This document shows, piece after piece, positions 35,477-45,152 of a stretch of DNA of 64,000 nt. The translations under genes were made by a program, and so were the position numbers. Below the pieces are notes generated by a model, which saw only the letters and a list, made by a program, of their open reading frames with translations, had not been told where the DNA came from and ran no database searches. The stretch spans positions 2,542,001 through 2,606,000 of the forward strand of contig JAWZSP010000003.1 of the NCBI GenBank assembly GCA_034401135.1. Direction: 5' to 3'. The stretch is from Volutella citrinella. Lineage: Eukaryota > Ascomycota > Sordariomycetes > Hypocreales > Nectriaceae. Numbering within the stretch: the stretch's first letter is position 1; each line of letters starts with the position of its first letter.

Positions 35477-35614
35477 GACAGTGGCGGTTTCGCTGCACTC
35501 GAATGTTGCCTAAAAAGAACCTCTCCGCCGCAGCTGTTCTCGTGCGGACACCCCAGTACCGGGCGTTCGTGGATGCTGGGATTTTTAAATTAGACGCTGG
35601 GTCGGCCATTGAGG

Positions 35615-35941
35615 CTAGTGGGTGGTTGATGATCGTACCAGATGTGTTTCGTTTCGTGTCAACAAGACGGTCGGTGTGAAGACGGCAAGGAATAGGACGG
35701 TGAGGCCGGCAAGGGCTTTGGTCGCACGAGTCTGGGAGAGCGTTAGAGAGGGAGGGGGTTCACATGTTTGGGTAAGGGCGGCCATGGGAGGCAGAGTGGT
35801 GAGGGGTGGAAGGCAACTCACGACAACTCCGTTTTCCCATGCAAATATGGCAAGTTCATAGATGCGAGTGACGAGATCCCAGCGCGCAGTGATGTAGCCA
35901 GCTACAAAGATGCCGAGCGTGAGGACGGAGAAGGGGTGCAT
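35615..35941 (-). CDS. small two-helix membrane protein
   Basis: Two exons, 35941-35822 and 35731-35615, with a 90-nt intron (GTGAGT donor, CCCAG acceptor), give 78 residues. I do not recognise a named family. Two hydrophobic stretches, FSVLTLGIFVAGYI near the N-terminus and ALAGLTVLFLAVF at about 45-58, flank the short loop YELAIFAWENGVVTRATK, so a hairpin membrane topology is likely. The intron length is a multiple of three and contains no in-frame stop, so unspliced RNA would code for a 108-residue form. It lies in tandem 138 bases upstream of gpi1. Function unknown. Confidence 0.6.
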   Translation of the reverse strand: MHPFSVLTLGIFVAGYITARWDLVTRIYELAIFAWENGVVVSCLPPLTTLPPMAALTQTCEPPPSLTLSQTRATKALAGLTVLFLAVFTPTVLLTRNETHLVRSSTTH

Positions 35942-36629
35942 AGAGCGCTACTCGTCATGGCAGACCATGCCGTTTTCCGACGGTTGAGAGAAGCCACGCC
36001 AAGATTTGGTGAGGTGGGAAGCCGTCCTGGAACAAGTCTTGGCTCTGGGTGGTTGCGCGACAGGGCGGCTGATGCAGGCGGCAGCCAGGATACGTCGGTA
36101 TGAGAGCTGCAGAGATGGGTTGGAGATGTTGCTTTGCCGAGATCAGGTCGAGGAAGCCTGTGGTGTCGGATTGCCGTCGCTCAATTGGGGCCAAGTAGGA
36201 GGATCGCTTCAAATGGGTTGAACCCCCTGCCGCAGCGAGCGGAGCTGCTTGCGTGGATGTTTGGTTTCTTAGTAGCTCCCAGTGCGTTGAGCGTCTAAAA
36301 GTGGGCCACACGAGTGTCTGTGTTCAATCACGTGGCGCCGGGCCCGAGGCTTCTAGGGATCATGACACCTGGACGTCGTTGCCTGTGGTATTTTTGCAGC
36401 CGAAGAGGGGAGTGCGTGAGCTTGGCTGCTTCAGACATTGTTCTTGTTCTCGTTTGACCTTTCTAATTGAATTTGTAGGAGATGTTGCATTTTTTAAAAG
36501 CTCCTTAGGCTGTTGTAGCGGTAGGAAGCGGGTTTCTGTTTCCAACTATGCAGAGTGAAGAAGCCTTCCTTGGTGTAGGCATCACCCAAAACGCCATGCT
36601 CGCCATACTCAATATCGCCCAATATCAAT
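35942..36629. other. intergenic between the small membrane protein and mdm35
   Basis: These 688 bases hold the promoter of the small membrane protein gene and the mdm35 3' UTR, both on the minus strand. No further gene is supported. Confidence 0.5.
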
Positions 36630-37109
36630 CTATTCTGCAGAGAAATTAGCTCAAAAGATCGACGGGAGTTTATCAGGGGCTCTGGAGAAGGAAACACGCA
36701 CTCTTCGTGCCAAGATGCTTCACATCATTGTCCTTGTTGTCTTCCCGAGCATCCGCGACGAGCTTGTCAATTCCACGTTCCTTGAGAACCGTCTGCCATT
36801 TCGCTTTAGCTGGGGCACAGCATCGATGCGATACAAGAATAAAGACTCACGCCAAGGCATTTTTGATAGGCATTGAACAGCTCAGCGCATTCCTTGTTGT
36901 CCTTTTCTTGTCCACGAAGATACTCTAGGCCCTGTCAGCAACCTCGTTCAACCAGACAATCAAGACACATACTTTCGCTGTACCACTTCAGGAAGCACGT
37001 GTCATAGCGCCTAGATACGTCAGCAATCAATGATATCATCCGAGAACCCAGTGCCATTATAGACGTACTCCTTGACCTCGTTGCATTCGGGCGCGAGAGA
37101 GGCGGACAT
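36630..37109 (-). CDS. mdm35: Mdm35/TRIAP1, twin CX9C intermembrane-space protein
   Basis: Mdm35 partners the Ups1/PRELI lipid-transfer proteins in the mitochondrial intermembrane space and carries phosphatidic acid or phosphatidylserine between membranes. Five exons, 37109-37069, 37010-36973, 36924-36851, 36792-36702 and 36634-36630, with introns of 58, 48, 58 and 67 nt, give only 82 residues. The last coding exon is 5 nt, completing a lysine codon and the stop TAG. Both twin CX9C motifs are seen, CNEVKERYDTC and CAELFNAYQKC, as needed for Mia40-dependent oxidative folding, followed by the conserved LKERGIDK and AREDNKDND. No open frame longer than about 60 codons covers it, so simple ORF calling misses this gene. 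It is divergent from the HIRIP3-like gene. Confidence 0.92.
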
Positions 37110-37650
37110 GGTGGCAATGTTGAGAGTGAAGCTCAGAGAAATAAATCCGGTCTTCTGCGCCACTGTGCTTGCACCTCAGTGCCAAGCCAGGCGCTCCACT
37201 ACTCTAAATCTAGCCACTGGTGCCACTACCCCAAGGGTACAATTGAAAACAGCTTCGATTGGCGCCAGACTGATGCAAGAGTCAAGACAATATGTACAAG
37301 CATGTTCCTTGGATTTATGTCGAATCAAATCGGCTTCCTCAGCCGCTGCATTCGGACTGTTCCACGGCTTGCACTGCTGGCAGTTTCACCATCGGGAAAG
37401 CTGATTGGACGGTCGCGTGCAGTGATTGGCTGAAGCTCAGTTCCCCGCCGAACAAGGGTTCGACAGCTCGAATCATCCCCAGATGAACATCTTACCCAAG
37501 TCCAGACGCGTACATACACGCGACCTTTACCACCAACCTATCGCCAACCGTCAGTAAAAAAAAACCCAGCACAAATCGGGTCGCGAGTCAGGCCGACACG
37601 AAGCTCGACGATCGAAACAACACTTTTGGCATTGCGCGGCCGGACCAAGT
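37110..37650. other. divergent promoter region mdm35/HIRIP3-like gene
   Basis: These 541 bases separate two divergent start codons and should contain both promoters. An A-rich run (about 37556-37565) lies 85 bases before the plus-strand start. No gene is seen. Confidence 0.5.
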
Positions 37651-38879
37651 ATGCCACCGTCGGCGAAGAAGCTTGAGCAGGCGCTGCTGGATGGCGCCTA
37701 CGAAGTGTACCGCGATGCGCCAGACGACACGACCATTAACAAAGTCCGAAAACTTGTCGAAGAAAAACTTGAATTGGAAGAAGGCTTCTTTACCAACGAT
37801 AACTGGAAGAAGAAGAGCAAAAACATCATCACGGACCGCGTTGTAGGTGGCATTATAATTACCAATTTAATACACCAGTGAATCTGACTGGAGTCAAGGG
37901 TAAACTTATGGACGGATGGGTGCCGGAGCCATCAGCGAAGTCCGATTCGAAGAAGAAGGCCTCGAAACGACAGTCAACCGACACAGAGCCCCCGGAGCCT
38001 AAACGACGGAAGCGCGGTCCAAAGGCAAAGAAGCCTGTCGAGGAAGAAACTGATGAGGGCGCCGACGAGGATTTGGTGGCTGAAGATGTGTCGCAATCTG
38101 CAAAGCAGGGAATATCGGCATCAGAGAAGTCGAAGAAAGACGGCGATGTCAAGGATACGGACATTGATGAGATTGATGAGGATGCTGACGACCCAGACCC
38201 AAGTGGCGCAGTGACAACATCAGATCCCAAAGAATCCCAAGACACCCCTGCGCAGGAACAGGACGCCGACTCGAAACCCGAGGAGACCAAAACCATTGTG
38301 GACGAAGAAGAGGAATACTCCGACGTCATTGACGAGCCACCAAAGCCCCGGCGAAAGAAGAAGGACGACAAGGACACGCCCAAGGCCAAAGCAAAGGCAA
38401 AGGCTTCCAAGGCAAATGCGAAGAAGCCCACGGTGCCAGACGACCCCAACGAGGCCGAGATCAAGAAGCTACAGGGCCAGCTCACAAAATGCGGCATCCG
38501 AAAGCTCTGGCACAACGAGCTCAAGCAGTACGGCGGCGACGCAAAGGCCAAGATACGGCACCTGAAGAATATGCTCTCCGCCGCCGGCATGGACGGGCGG
38601 TTCTCGGAGGCAAAGGCGCGGGAAATCAAGGAGCGGCGCGAGCTCATGGCCGACGTGGAAGCCGCCGAGGAGATGAACGCCATGTGGGGGAAAGGCGGAG
38701 GGGGCCGCTCAAGCCGCAGCAAAGCCAAGGCGACCACAGTCGTGGAGAGCGAGGGCAGTGGCCAGGAAGGCGGAGGCGGGGGCGATGAGGATGACGACGA
38801 GGACAACACGTACGCAGCCCGCCGGCGAAGGGCGCAGGCCGACTTGGCCTTCTTGGGCGATGACAGCGACTCTGATTGA
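37651..38879 (+). CDS. HIRIP3/DEK-C-like chromatin protein
   Basis: This is probably a nuclear histone chaperone related to HIRIP3, which binds H2A-H2B through a CHZ-like motif. Two exons, 37651-37842 and 37899-38879, surround a 56-nt intron with a GTAGGT donor and CTGAC branch point; a nearer AG would give a 32-nt intron, too short for this genome. The protein is 390 residues. Residues 1-64 resemble a DEK C-terminal-type helical domain (DDTTINKVRKLVEEKLEL). A long Lys/Asp/Glu/Pro-rich disordered region has bipartite nuclear signals (KRRKRGPKAKK). Residues about 247-325 match the HIRIP3 C-terminal helices, with GIRKLWHNELKQY, IRHLKNMLSAAGMDGR and SEAKAREIKERRELMADVE, and the tail is acidic. 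The assignment rests on recalled family patterns, not an alignment. Confidence 0.8.
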
Positions 38880-39128
38880 GGCCAAAAGTATTTTTTTCTT
38901 CTTTTTCTGTATTCATACCGCGGTTGCGTTGGAGGGGAACTTGTGACGGAGTTGAATATCATCGGATGATGATTTGCTTTCATGGCTTTGTAACATCACA
39001 CATTTGACGAGAAGCACGATGGATGGATTTCACTGTTTGCTTTTATTTTATCTTAGTATCGAGCAAGAAAGATGCAGCGATTCTTCCTTCTCTCCACTTT
39101 TTGTTTTCCCTTGGTGCTCGGGAGCTAT

Positions 39129-40163
39129 CTAGTCAGACCAGGCCTTGTACACGATGCGTGCGCCATACGTGTCGCCCTTCTTGAGCACGGCCATGTCCTT
39201 CCACTCGGGCACGTTGCAGGCGTTCACGTAGCGGCCCGGCTCGCAGCAGAAGCCGGCGCGGGAGCCGCGGGCGGGCTGGCCCTCGACGGCGGGCACGTCG
39301 ATGCCTTTGCCCGTGTAGAACTGGAACGAGGGCTCGGTGCTGAGGACCTCGAGGTGGATGCCGGAGCCGGCGTGGTGGGCGGCGATGTTGAGACGGAGCG
39401 GCTCGGCGCGGGTGTCGACGGGGACCGACGCCGGGTCCTCGTTGACGATGAAGCAGTGGTCGACGTTGGGCTCCGCCGGGCCCAGGGCAATGGGCGTGCC
39501 GGCCGTGATGCCCGGATACGGCACCGGGTTGCCGGTGGGGATCATGCCGTCGTCGACGGGGAGGTGCTGGTGCGAGGCGAGGGTGACGTCGGTGCCGGCG
39601 ATGGTGGGCTCGCCGCTGAGGTTGAAGTAGGAGTGGTTGGTCATGTTGATGGCCGTCTCATCGGCGCCACCGACCAGCTTGGCCTCGTAGTCCATGGCCA
39701 GAACCACGGCGTCGGCGCCGTTGGCCTGCTTCTGCGTGCCCGTCGTGTACACAATGGTGGCCTCGACGGTGCCCGGGTAGCCCTCCTCGCCGTCCTCGCT
39801 CACCAGCGTGAAGGAGACGCTCTCGCCGCCCTCGAGGTTGTCGACACCGGGGATCTCACGGACGCCAACGGGCTTGGGGCCAGCCCAGACACGCTTGCCC
39901 CAGCCGACGTTGCCGCCGTGCAGGTGGTTGGGCCCGTCGTTGGTGGCCAGGGGGTACGCCTTGCCGTTCAAGCTGTCGATCTGGGCGCCCTTGATGCGGT
40001 TGGCGACACGGCCAATTGTCTCGCCAAAGAAGGGCGAGTTGTGCTTGACATAGTCCTCACTGGTAGGGAAGCCTTGCACGACGTTGGTGCCGTTGACCAC
40101 GAGCTTCTGGATAATGGCGCCGAGGGGCAGGAAGGCAATTGGGGCGTCGTCGTTGGCAGCCAT
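39129..40163 (-). CDS. aldose 1-epimerase (galactose mutarotase)
   Basis: This enzyme interconverts the alpha and beta anomers of galactose and related aldoses, feeding the Leloir pathway. The single exon codes for 344 residues, the usual length. It shows GETIGRVANRI (47-57), GPNHLHGG with H82, TNHSYFNLSG with the catalytic acid H177, a substrate-binding D235 in EPNVDHCF, and the catalytic base E308 in AGFCCEPGRYVNA. All key residues are present. There is no signal peptide, so it is cytosolic. A long plus-strand frame over the same bases is a GC-driven shadow. It converges on the HIRIP3-like gene. Confidence 0.95.
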   Translation of the reverse strand: MAANDDAPIAFLPLGAIIQKLVVNGTNVVQGFPTSEDYVKHNSPFFGETIGRVANRIKGAQIDSLNGKAYPLATNDGPNHLHGGNVGWGKRVWAGPKPVGVREIPGVDNLEGGESVSFTLVSEDGEEGYPGTVEATIVYTTGTQKQANGADAVVLAMDYEAKLVGGADETAINMTNHSYFNLSGEPTIAGTDVTLASHQHLPVDDGMIPTGNPVPYPGITAGTPIALGPAEPNVDHCFIVNEDPASVPVDTRAEPLRLNIAAHHAGSGIHLEVLSTEPSFQFYTGKGIDVPAVEGQPARGSRAGFCCEPGRYVNACNVPEWKDMAVLKKGDTYGARIVYKAWSD

Positions 40164-41562
40164 GATGGAAGATGATGCGGCACACTCTTCACTTTCCTAG
40201 AGTCTATGGGGGGCTTGGCAAGGTTTGGAGGGAGGGGGGGGAGCGTCTTCACAGCGTCTGGGCGGGCGGTCTAGCGGTTTTATCCCCTCGGGGCCCCGAG
40301 ACGAGAGCGAGGATTCCCACCTCAGTAACCGAGCACGACCTGCTACGTGGTGTGCGGCCATCAAATCGCATGAGCGCGCCATGGCGGCGGGAGCTTCGCG
40401 TCCAATGGAGGGGTAAATGTCATGATGGATGGACCCAGTGCGACTTTAGCCTAATGTGCCAGCGCTCCATTGCGGGCCGCCGTCCGAAGTACAACCATGG
40501 TCAACCCGCTGAGCTGTTGTTGCGCGCGAATCAACGGCGAGGACAACTGAGCTAGCTGGTCGAGGCGCCCACGGGCTGTTGTTCTAGTGTGAGGGTTGTT
40601 GAGGGCGACTAGAGGGTCCAGCTCATGATGAGGCAGCAATATGAGTCTGACGGCAGGTATGGCAACCGTAACTGCAGCTGTGCGAGTCTCATGCCCAGCT
40701 GAAGCATGATACACGAAATCGCTGGCAATTTCTTAAATCGGCGTGTGACCGGCCATATCTGGTCGGACACGTTGAACACATGGCCGGCTCCACGGATGCC
40801 TTTGAGGTTCCCCTACATTTGCAGCAGTAATGTCTTATAATAAACCCAGTGCTAATACTATGCTTGTGGCCTGCCTCCGTAGTCTAAATAGGCAATCGTC
40901 CAGGTTCCCCGCCGTCTCTGCTTGTGTCACTAGTGACTCGGCTCCCCGCGATTACTGGCGATCTGGGCAACGATTGCCAACACAGATGTGGAACGACTGT
41001 ACACCATTGACGCGCAATTTTCATCATACCAGCTAATACTCCTCTCAAACCCGTAGCCCACTCTCACCTTTTGTCATGCAGATCATTGTGGTTCGAGAAT
41101 TCCACCGGCGTGGCCTGCAATTCCGCCGGAACTGCGGGGCCTGGGTTGAAAGCTTCCACCGGGAGCTTCCACCGGTATATTCGGCCCAATTCTGGAGTAG
41201 ACAGAACTGAAATAAAGGATCAACAGGCCAACTACCTAGCACTAGTAGCGGGAAGAATGCAACTCTGTCAGATTTGGAGGCTACTCTCATATCAATTATG
41301 GATGGCAACTCCAGGTCAGTGTGCAGGACAAGTCTCGCGCAATCTGCCTCAGTAAGCGCGGAGTTCTCACTGACACCATTTTCATCTCACAGGCACACAA
41401 ATAGCCAAGCAAATAAACATGAATATATATATATATCTGATGACTTCCTGCCATCATGCATTCGTCATGGAACATTGAGCATATGCTCTCTATGCAGTGG
41501 TATCATAAACTACTCGAAGCTGAAAAACAATGCAACCCATCTGACACTCTGTATAAGCCGAA
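40164..41562. other. intergenic upstream of the mutarotase
   Basis: About 1.4 kb holding the mutarotase promoter and the 3' end of the ferric reductase gene, both minus-strand. It contains a 14-bp (AT)7 run at 41423-41436 and generally lower GC. No gene is supported. Confidence 0.5.
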
Positions 41563-43539
41563 TTACCACTCTAGACGGTCATCGCAACATAATGTGACGT
41601 CAAACCGCTCGTCGCCCTTCCAGACCTTGCCCCCAGAGTTGCGCGACGCCACGATGGTCCTCAGGTCGCTCACCATACCACCAGGGCCGCTAGCAAACAC
41701 AGTCGTCGGGCCACGGATGGTGTTGTCGACAAAGCCGTTGACCAGCTTCTGGAGGTTTGGGTGTCGGTCGTTGTCGACGACCCCGTGGCCGATCTTGGCC
41801 ACGGGCACATCCGTGCCACAGTCGCAGCCCTCGTCGTCAGAGGAAGATGACGAGGGTCCCACGGCCTTGATTTCCTGTGCGGCGTCTGCGTCCTTTTCGT
41901 CCTTTTCGTCGTGCACCACGGGCTGCGAGCCGGCGTCTCGTGTGGCGTAGATTCGGATCTTCAGGTTCATGGCCTTGCGCACCTGTCGCAGGAATTCCAG
42001 CTCCTCTCGCACCCAATCCGCGTCGTTTGCGTGGCGGATGGCCCAGACAAGCTCGATCTTGCGGTCGGCGGAGATGGGTGATCGGGCGAGTTTCATGAGG
42101 ACAGGCAGCACGTAGGCGATACCGGTGCCTCCAGCGACGCACATGATGTTGGTGTCGAGGGCGATGTTGTCCATTGTGCTCTCGCCATACGCACCGGTGA
42201 GGATCACAGGCATCGCAGCCGCGACGCCAGATGTCTCGAGCTTCTTCGCCGCAAGGTCTGCCACCTTCTTCGTCTCACCGCTCTTGGCGCGGAGGATGTA
42301 CGAGTGCTTGACGACGCCCTTCTCCACGACGGGGACGTTCAACGGCGTAAAGGGGTGGGACTGCCAGATGCTACACTCGGTGAAGCACAGGTAGTAGTGC
42401 TGTCCGATTGCCCACGGGTCTTGGTTGTTCTCGAGCTCCAGGCGGATCACGTCGCCGCCATCTGCGTCCGGGCTGGGGAAACGGGTGATGACAGCCTGGG
42501 CAGCCTCGAAGCCCATGTTTCCGGATGGGAGGTGGTGGTAATGGAGGTATGCCGTTCGCAGGAGTCGGAAGCCACGGTCGACGAACCAGAACAGCAGAGA
42601 GGGGAGCAGGAAGCACTTGAGCTGCTCCCAGTGGCCCCAACAAGCACCGATGTAGACCATGGCGAGGACGTAATGGGCCTTGCGGAAGAACTCGTAACCA
42701 GTCATCCGGATGCCCCAGGGGGTGCTAAGGACAACAAGAATGGTGAGGAGCAGCATGGCCACGAGACCCCAGACCATGTAGGTTTGGACGATCCATTCAG
42801 CTCCAACCGTAGGCTGGGGCTGATACAAGCGAATCTCGATGACACACCAGCCAATGGTGTGGAGGGCACTCTGGACAAAGATGAGATATCCCAGCCAGCG
42901 GTGGAGGAAGTTGAAGCTCTGGTAGGGAACACCAGTGATGAGGGAGAGGATGGACTCTCGGCTGCTCAGCATGATGGACAGGGGCGTGAGCGCATAGGCA
43001 ATGACGCCAACTCGGTCAGACCAGGGCCCTAAGGAGGTTCTTGTGTTGTACACGCCGGGCAGCTTCTTGACGGGTGTCATCCAAGTGTTGTACGTGATGC
43101 CGACAAAGCTCCAGATGGTCAAGTATCCCACCAGCGAGGCCAGGATGACGACCTGGAGCCGCGTTGTGCGCCCAAAGATGGCACGCGCGGCGTCGGGAAG
43201 GAGGTACTGGCGGACAAAGGTGTTGGCGGTGCGGCGCACCTTTGTGAGGCCGGCCTTTGGGGCGAGCTCGGGGGCAATCGGCTGCGACGACGGCCGGCCG
43301 GCGTGGCGGAAGATGGCCCAGAGGAAGAAGACGCCCAGGATGGTGGCCCAGAGGATCCCCATGTATAGCATGCCGACGTCGTGCGCGTCGTAGACCACGT
43401 CGAGGTATGCGCAGGAGCCCGGGTCGTTTGCGCAGGGGACCACTCGGTCTGCATAGCCCCAGTGCGGCTCGAGCGACGTCGCCGAGGCCTCGTCTTGGAT
43501 GTGGCCTGCGGCGCGCGCGCCAAGTGTGTGCGTCGCCAT
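41563..43539 (-). CDS. ferric/cupric reductase, transmembrane (FRE family)
   Basis: This is a plasma-membrane metalloreductase that passes electrons from NADPH through FAD and two hemes to extracellular ferric or cupric ions for uptake. The single exon codes for 658 residues. An N-terminal extracellular stretch and membrane helices precede the ferric-reductase core. The bis-heme histidines are H213/H227 and H289/H303, each pair 14 apart. HPFTPL (395-400) binds FAD. The NADPH domain has TGAYGE, CVAGGTGIAYVLPVL and the C-terminal FASGPGGMVSDL. An acidic and serine-rich insertion with a CDC triplet interrupts the NADPH domain (about 565-595). The first ATG in the frame was chosen; upstream only a GTG exists. 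It is divergent from a Ctr copper transporter 1 kb away. Confidence 0.93.
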   Translation of the reverse strand: MATHTLGARAAGHIQDEASATSLEPHWGYADRVVPCANDPGSCAYLDVVYDAHDVGMLYMGILWATILGVFFLWAIFRHAGRPSSQPIAPELAPKAGLTKVRRTANTFVRQYLLPDAARAIFGRTTRLQVVILASLVGYLTIWSFVGITYNTWMTPVKKLPGVYNTRTSLGPWSDRVGVIAYALTPLSIMLSSRESILSLITGVPYQSFNFLHRWLGYLIFVQSALHTIGWCVIEIRLYQPQPTVGAEWIVQTYMVWGLVAMLLLTILVVLSTPWGIRMTGYEFFRKAHYVLAMVYIGACWGHWEQLKCFLLPSLLFWFVDRGFRLLRTAYLHYHHLPSGNMGFEAAQAVITRFPSPDADGGDVIRLELENNQDPWAIGQHYYLCFTECSIWQSHPFTPLNVPVVEKGVVKHSYILRAKSGETKKVADLAAKKLETSGVAAAMPVILTGAYGESTMDNIALDTNIMCVAGGTGIAYVLPVLMKLARSPISADRKIELVWAIRHANDADWVREELEFLRQVRKAMNLKIRIYATRDAGSQPVVHDEKDEKDADAAQEIKAVGPSSSSSDDEGCDCGTDVPVAKIGHGVVDNDRHPNLQKLVNGFVDNTIRGPTTVFASGPGGMVSDLRTIVASRNSGGKVWKGDERFDVTLCCDDRLEW

Positions 43540-44539
43540 GGTGTCGAAGCTGTGTCTACCTACGAGCTTGAGGTTGGAGAGCACGGCGGCAACGACTTCC
43601 TGTCCAAGGGAGAGGAGTGGTTTTCGACGGGGAGGGACGAATGCTGCTCAGGACGGAGGGCCATGATGTTGGAGGCGACGTGGGTGAAATAAGAATGTCG
43701 CCTCGGGTCAACGAACCCCGTTGGCGGCATTGTCAATTGACAAGGCAAGAGACGGTCGACGGCGCTAGGAGGTCAAGGGGAGGGGCGGGTGGCATGTCGT
43801 GGGCCCCCGAAACTTGCTCAAGTCTGGATCGGATATGCATAACGAGCGTGATGCGAACGATTGCCGGGTGCCCTTACGTCTTCCGGTATGGATCGGTGGA
43901 GATGACAACTTGTCGCCATGGCCCATCATGGTCCTGTTCGGGGCAAAGTCCCGCCCGGCGACAAATCGCAGACGAGGCGAAACACCCGACAGCTGGTTGC
44001 GCTCTGGGGGGCAACAGAATAGATAGATCCGGGGTCTTGGGTGAGCAGGAATGAGCATGTTTTCCCGGGGTCTGCGATGCGGGGCTGCGGGGCCGTGGGG
44101 ATCGGCGTGTCAGGCCAAGCCCGGCGCCGTATTCTCCGGTACCCAGGGCCGGTGCGTGGTCCGATCCATGGCTTTGCGAGCCATTATTAATGAGCGCACT
44201 GGGGGGCCGGCATGGTCAAACACGCATGGTCCTGCCATCCGGGTTACTTACTACCGCTATTATTTCTCTTTCTTGCTCGTTGCCCCTCGCGCCGTCGCCG
44301 CGTGTCAAATCAACTCAATCGCTCTCGCTGGCGCCGTCTCTGGCTAAATTGCCTAGCCCGACACCTTGTCCCACCCTGGCCAGCACGACCCCACAACGCT
44401 GGGCGTGATAGCTGTTCGTAGATAATCCAGGCTCCGTAACTTCTGGCACTCGACAGAGACTCGCTCCGCGCTCTTCACCGAACGTCCCTTCATAACGACA
44501 CAATTGAGGAGCCGGCAACTCGCACAGCCTATATCCAAG
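43540..44539. promoter_or_regulatory. divergent promoter region of ferric reductase and copper transporter
   Basis: One kilobase separates the two start codons. TTGCTCA occurs at 43814-43820 and TTGCTCG at 44273-44279. These resemble the core of copper-response elements (TTTGCTC) bound by Mac1/GRISEA-type activators, but each is one base short of that consensus. No gene is supported in the interval. Confidence 0.35.
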
Positions 44540-45152
44540 ATGCAACACTCAAGCGGCAGCGGGTCTGGCCCCGAATGCAAGATGTCCGTAAGTCGTTATA
44601 GCACCCATTTCTCCTCGGTGTTAGCTGCCCAACTAACTTGTCCAACAGATGATTTGGAACTGGGACACCATCGACGCCTGCTTCCTCACCAAGTCATGGC
44701 AGATCCGAAACGCCGGCATGTTCGCGGCCACCTGCATCGGCGTTATCCTACTGGTCATACTCATTGAGTTCTGCCGCCGCATGGGCAAGGAGTACGACAA
44801 CATGCTGCACCGCCAGTTCGAGCGACAAGCGACCACCCACGGAGCTGCCTTCGCCGCCAAGGGAGGCTGCGACGGCTCCGTCGTACCCACGCGACAGACA
44901 ATCACCTTCCGCGCCACGCCGCTGCAGCAGCTCGTCCGCGCCGTCGTCCACGCCCTGACGTTTGGCGGTGCCTACATCCTCATGCTGTTGGCCATGACTT
45001 TCAACGGCTATATCATCATCTGCATCTTCGTTGGAAGCGGCATTGGCAAATACCTGTGCGACTGGCTGGTTGTCAAGATTGAGTTGGATCATCTCGTGGG
45101 AGGGCGAAACGGGGCGGCTGGCATCGAGGAGACCACCGTGTGCTGTGGTTGA
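44540..45152 (+). CDS. Ctr-family copper transporter
   Basis: This is a trimeric Cu(I) channel of the plasma or vacuolar membrane. Two exons, 44540-44587 and 44649-45152, with a 61-nt intron (GTAAGT donor, CTAAC branch point), give 183 residues. The short N-terminus has only a few Met/Cys ligands (ECKMSMIWNW), like the Ctr2/Ctr3 type rather than Met-rich Ctr1. Predicted membrane helices are MFAATCIGVILLVILIEFC and two closely packed ones in the C-terminal part, which contain the channel-lining MLLAM (MxxxM) and the trimer-packing GSGIG (GxxxG) motifs. It ends in a Cys-Cys-Gly tail. Pairing with a divergent metalloreductase suggests joint copper acquisition. Confidence 0.92.

Noticed and set aside
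35477..35610. Possible extra upstream exon of gpi1 ending before a TTTTTAG sequence
   Set aside because: An upstream ATG exists at about 35608 but no GT donor puts it in the right phase, and an in-frame TAG precedes the chosen start; the ATG at 35476 fits the family.
37843..37898. Alternative short intron (GTGGCA donor, about 32 nt) in the HIRIP3-like gene
   Set aside because: Phase would allow it, but 32 nt is shorter than every other intron here; the 56-nt choice has a normal GTAGGT donor and a CTGAC branch point.
39072..40175. 367-codon plus-strand frame opposite the galactose mutarotase
   Set aside because: It is an antisense shadow of a GC-rich, intronless gene; the repetitive Gly/Val/Asp/Leu/His composition matches reading the complement of that gene, and the minus-strand product has all catalytic residues.
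41423..41436. (AT)7 microsatellite
   Set aside because: A 14-bp dinucleotide run in intergenic DNA is common and carries no further signal.
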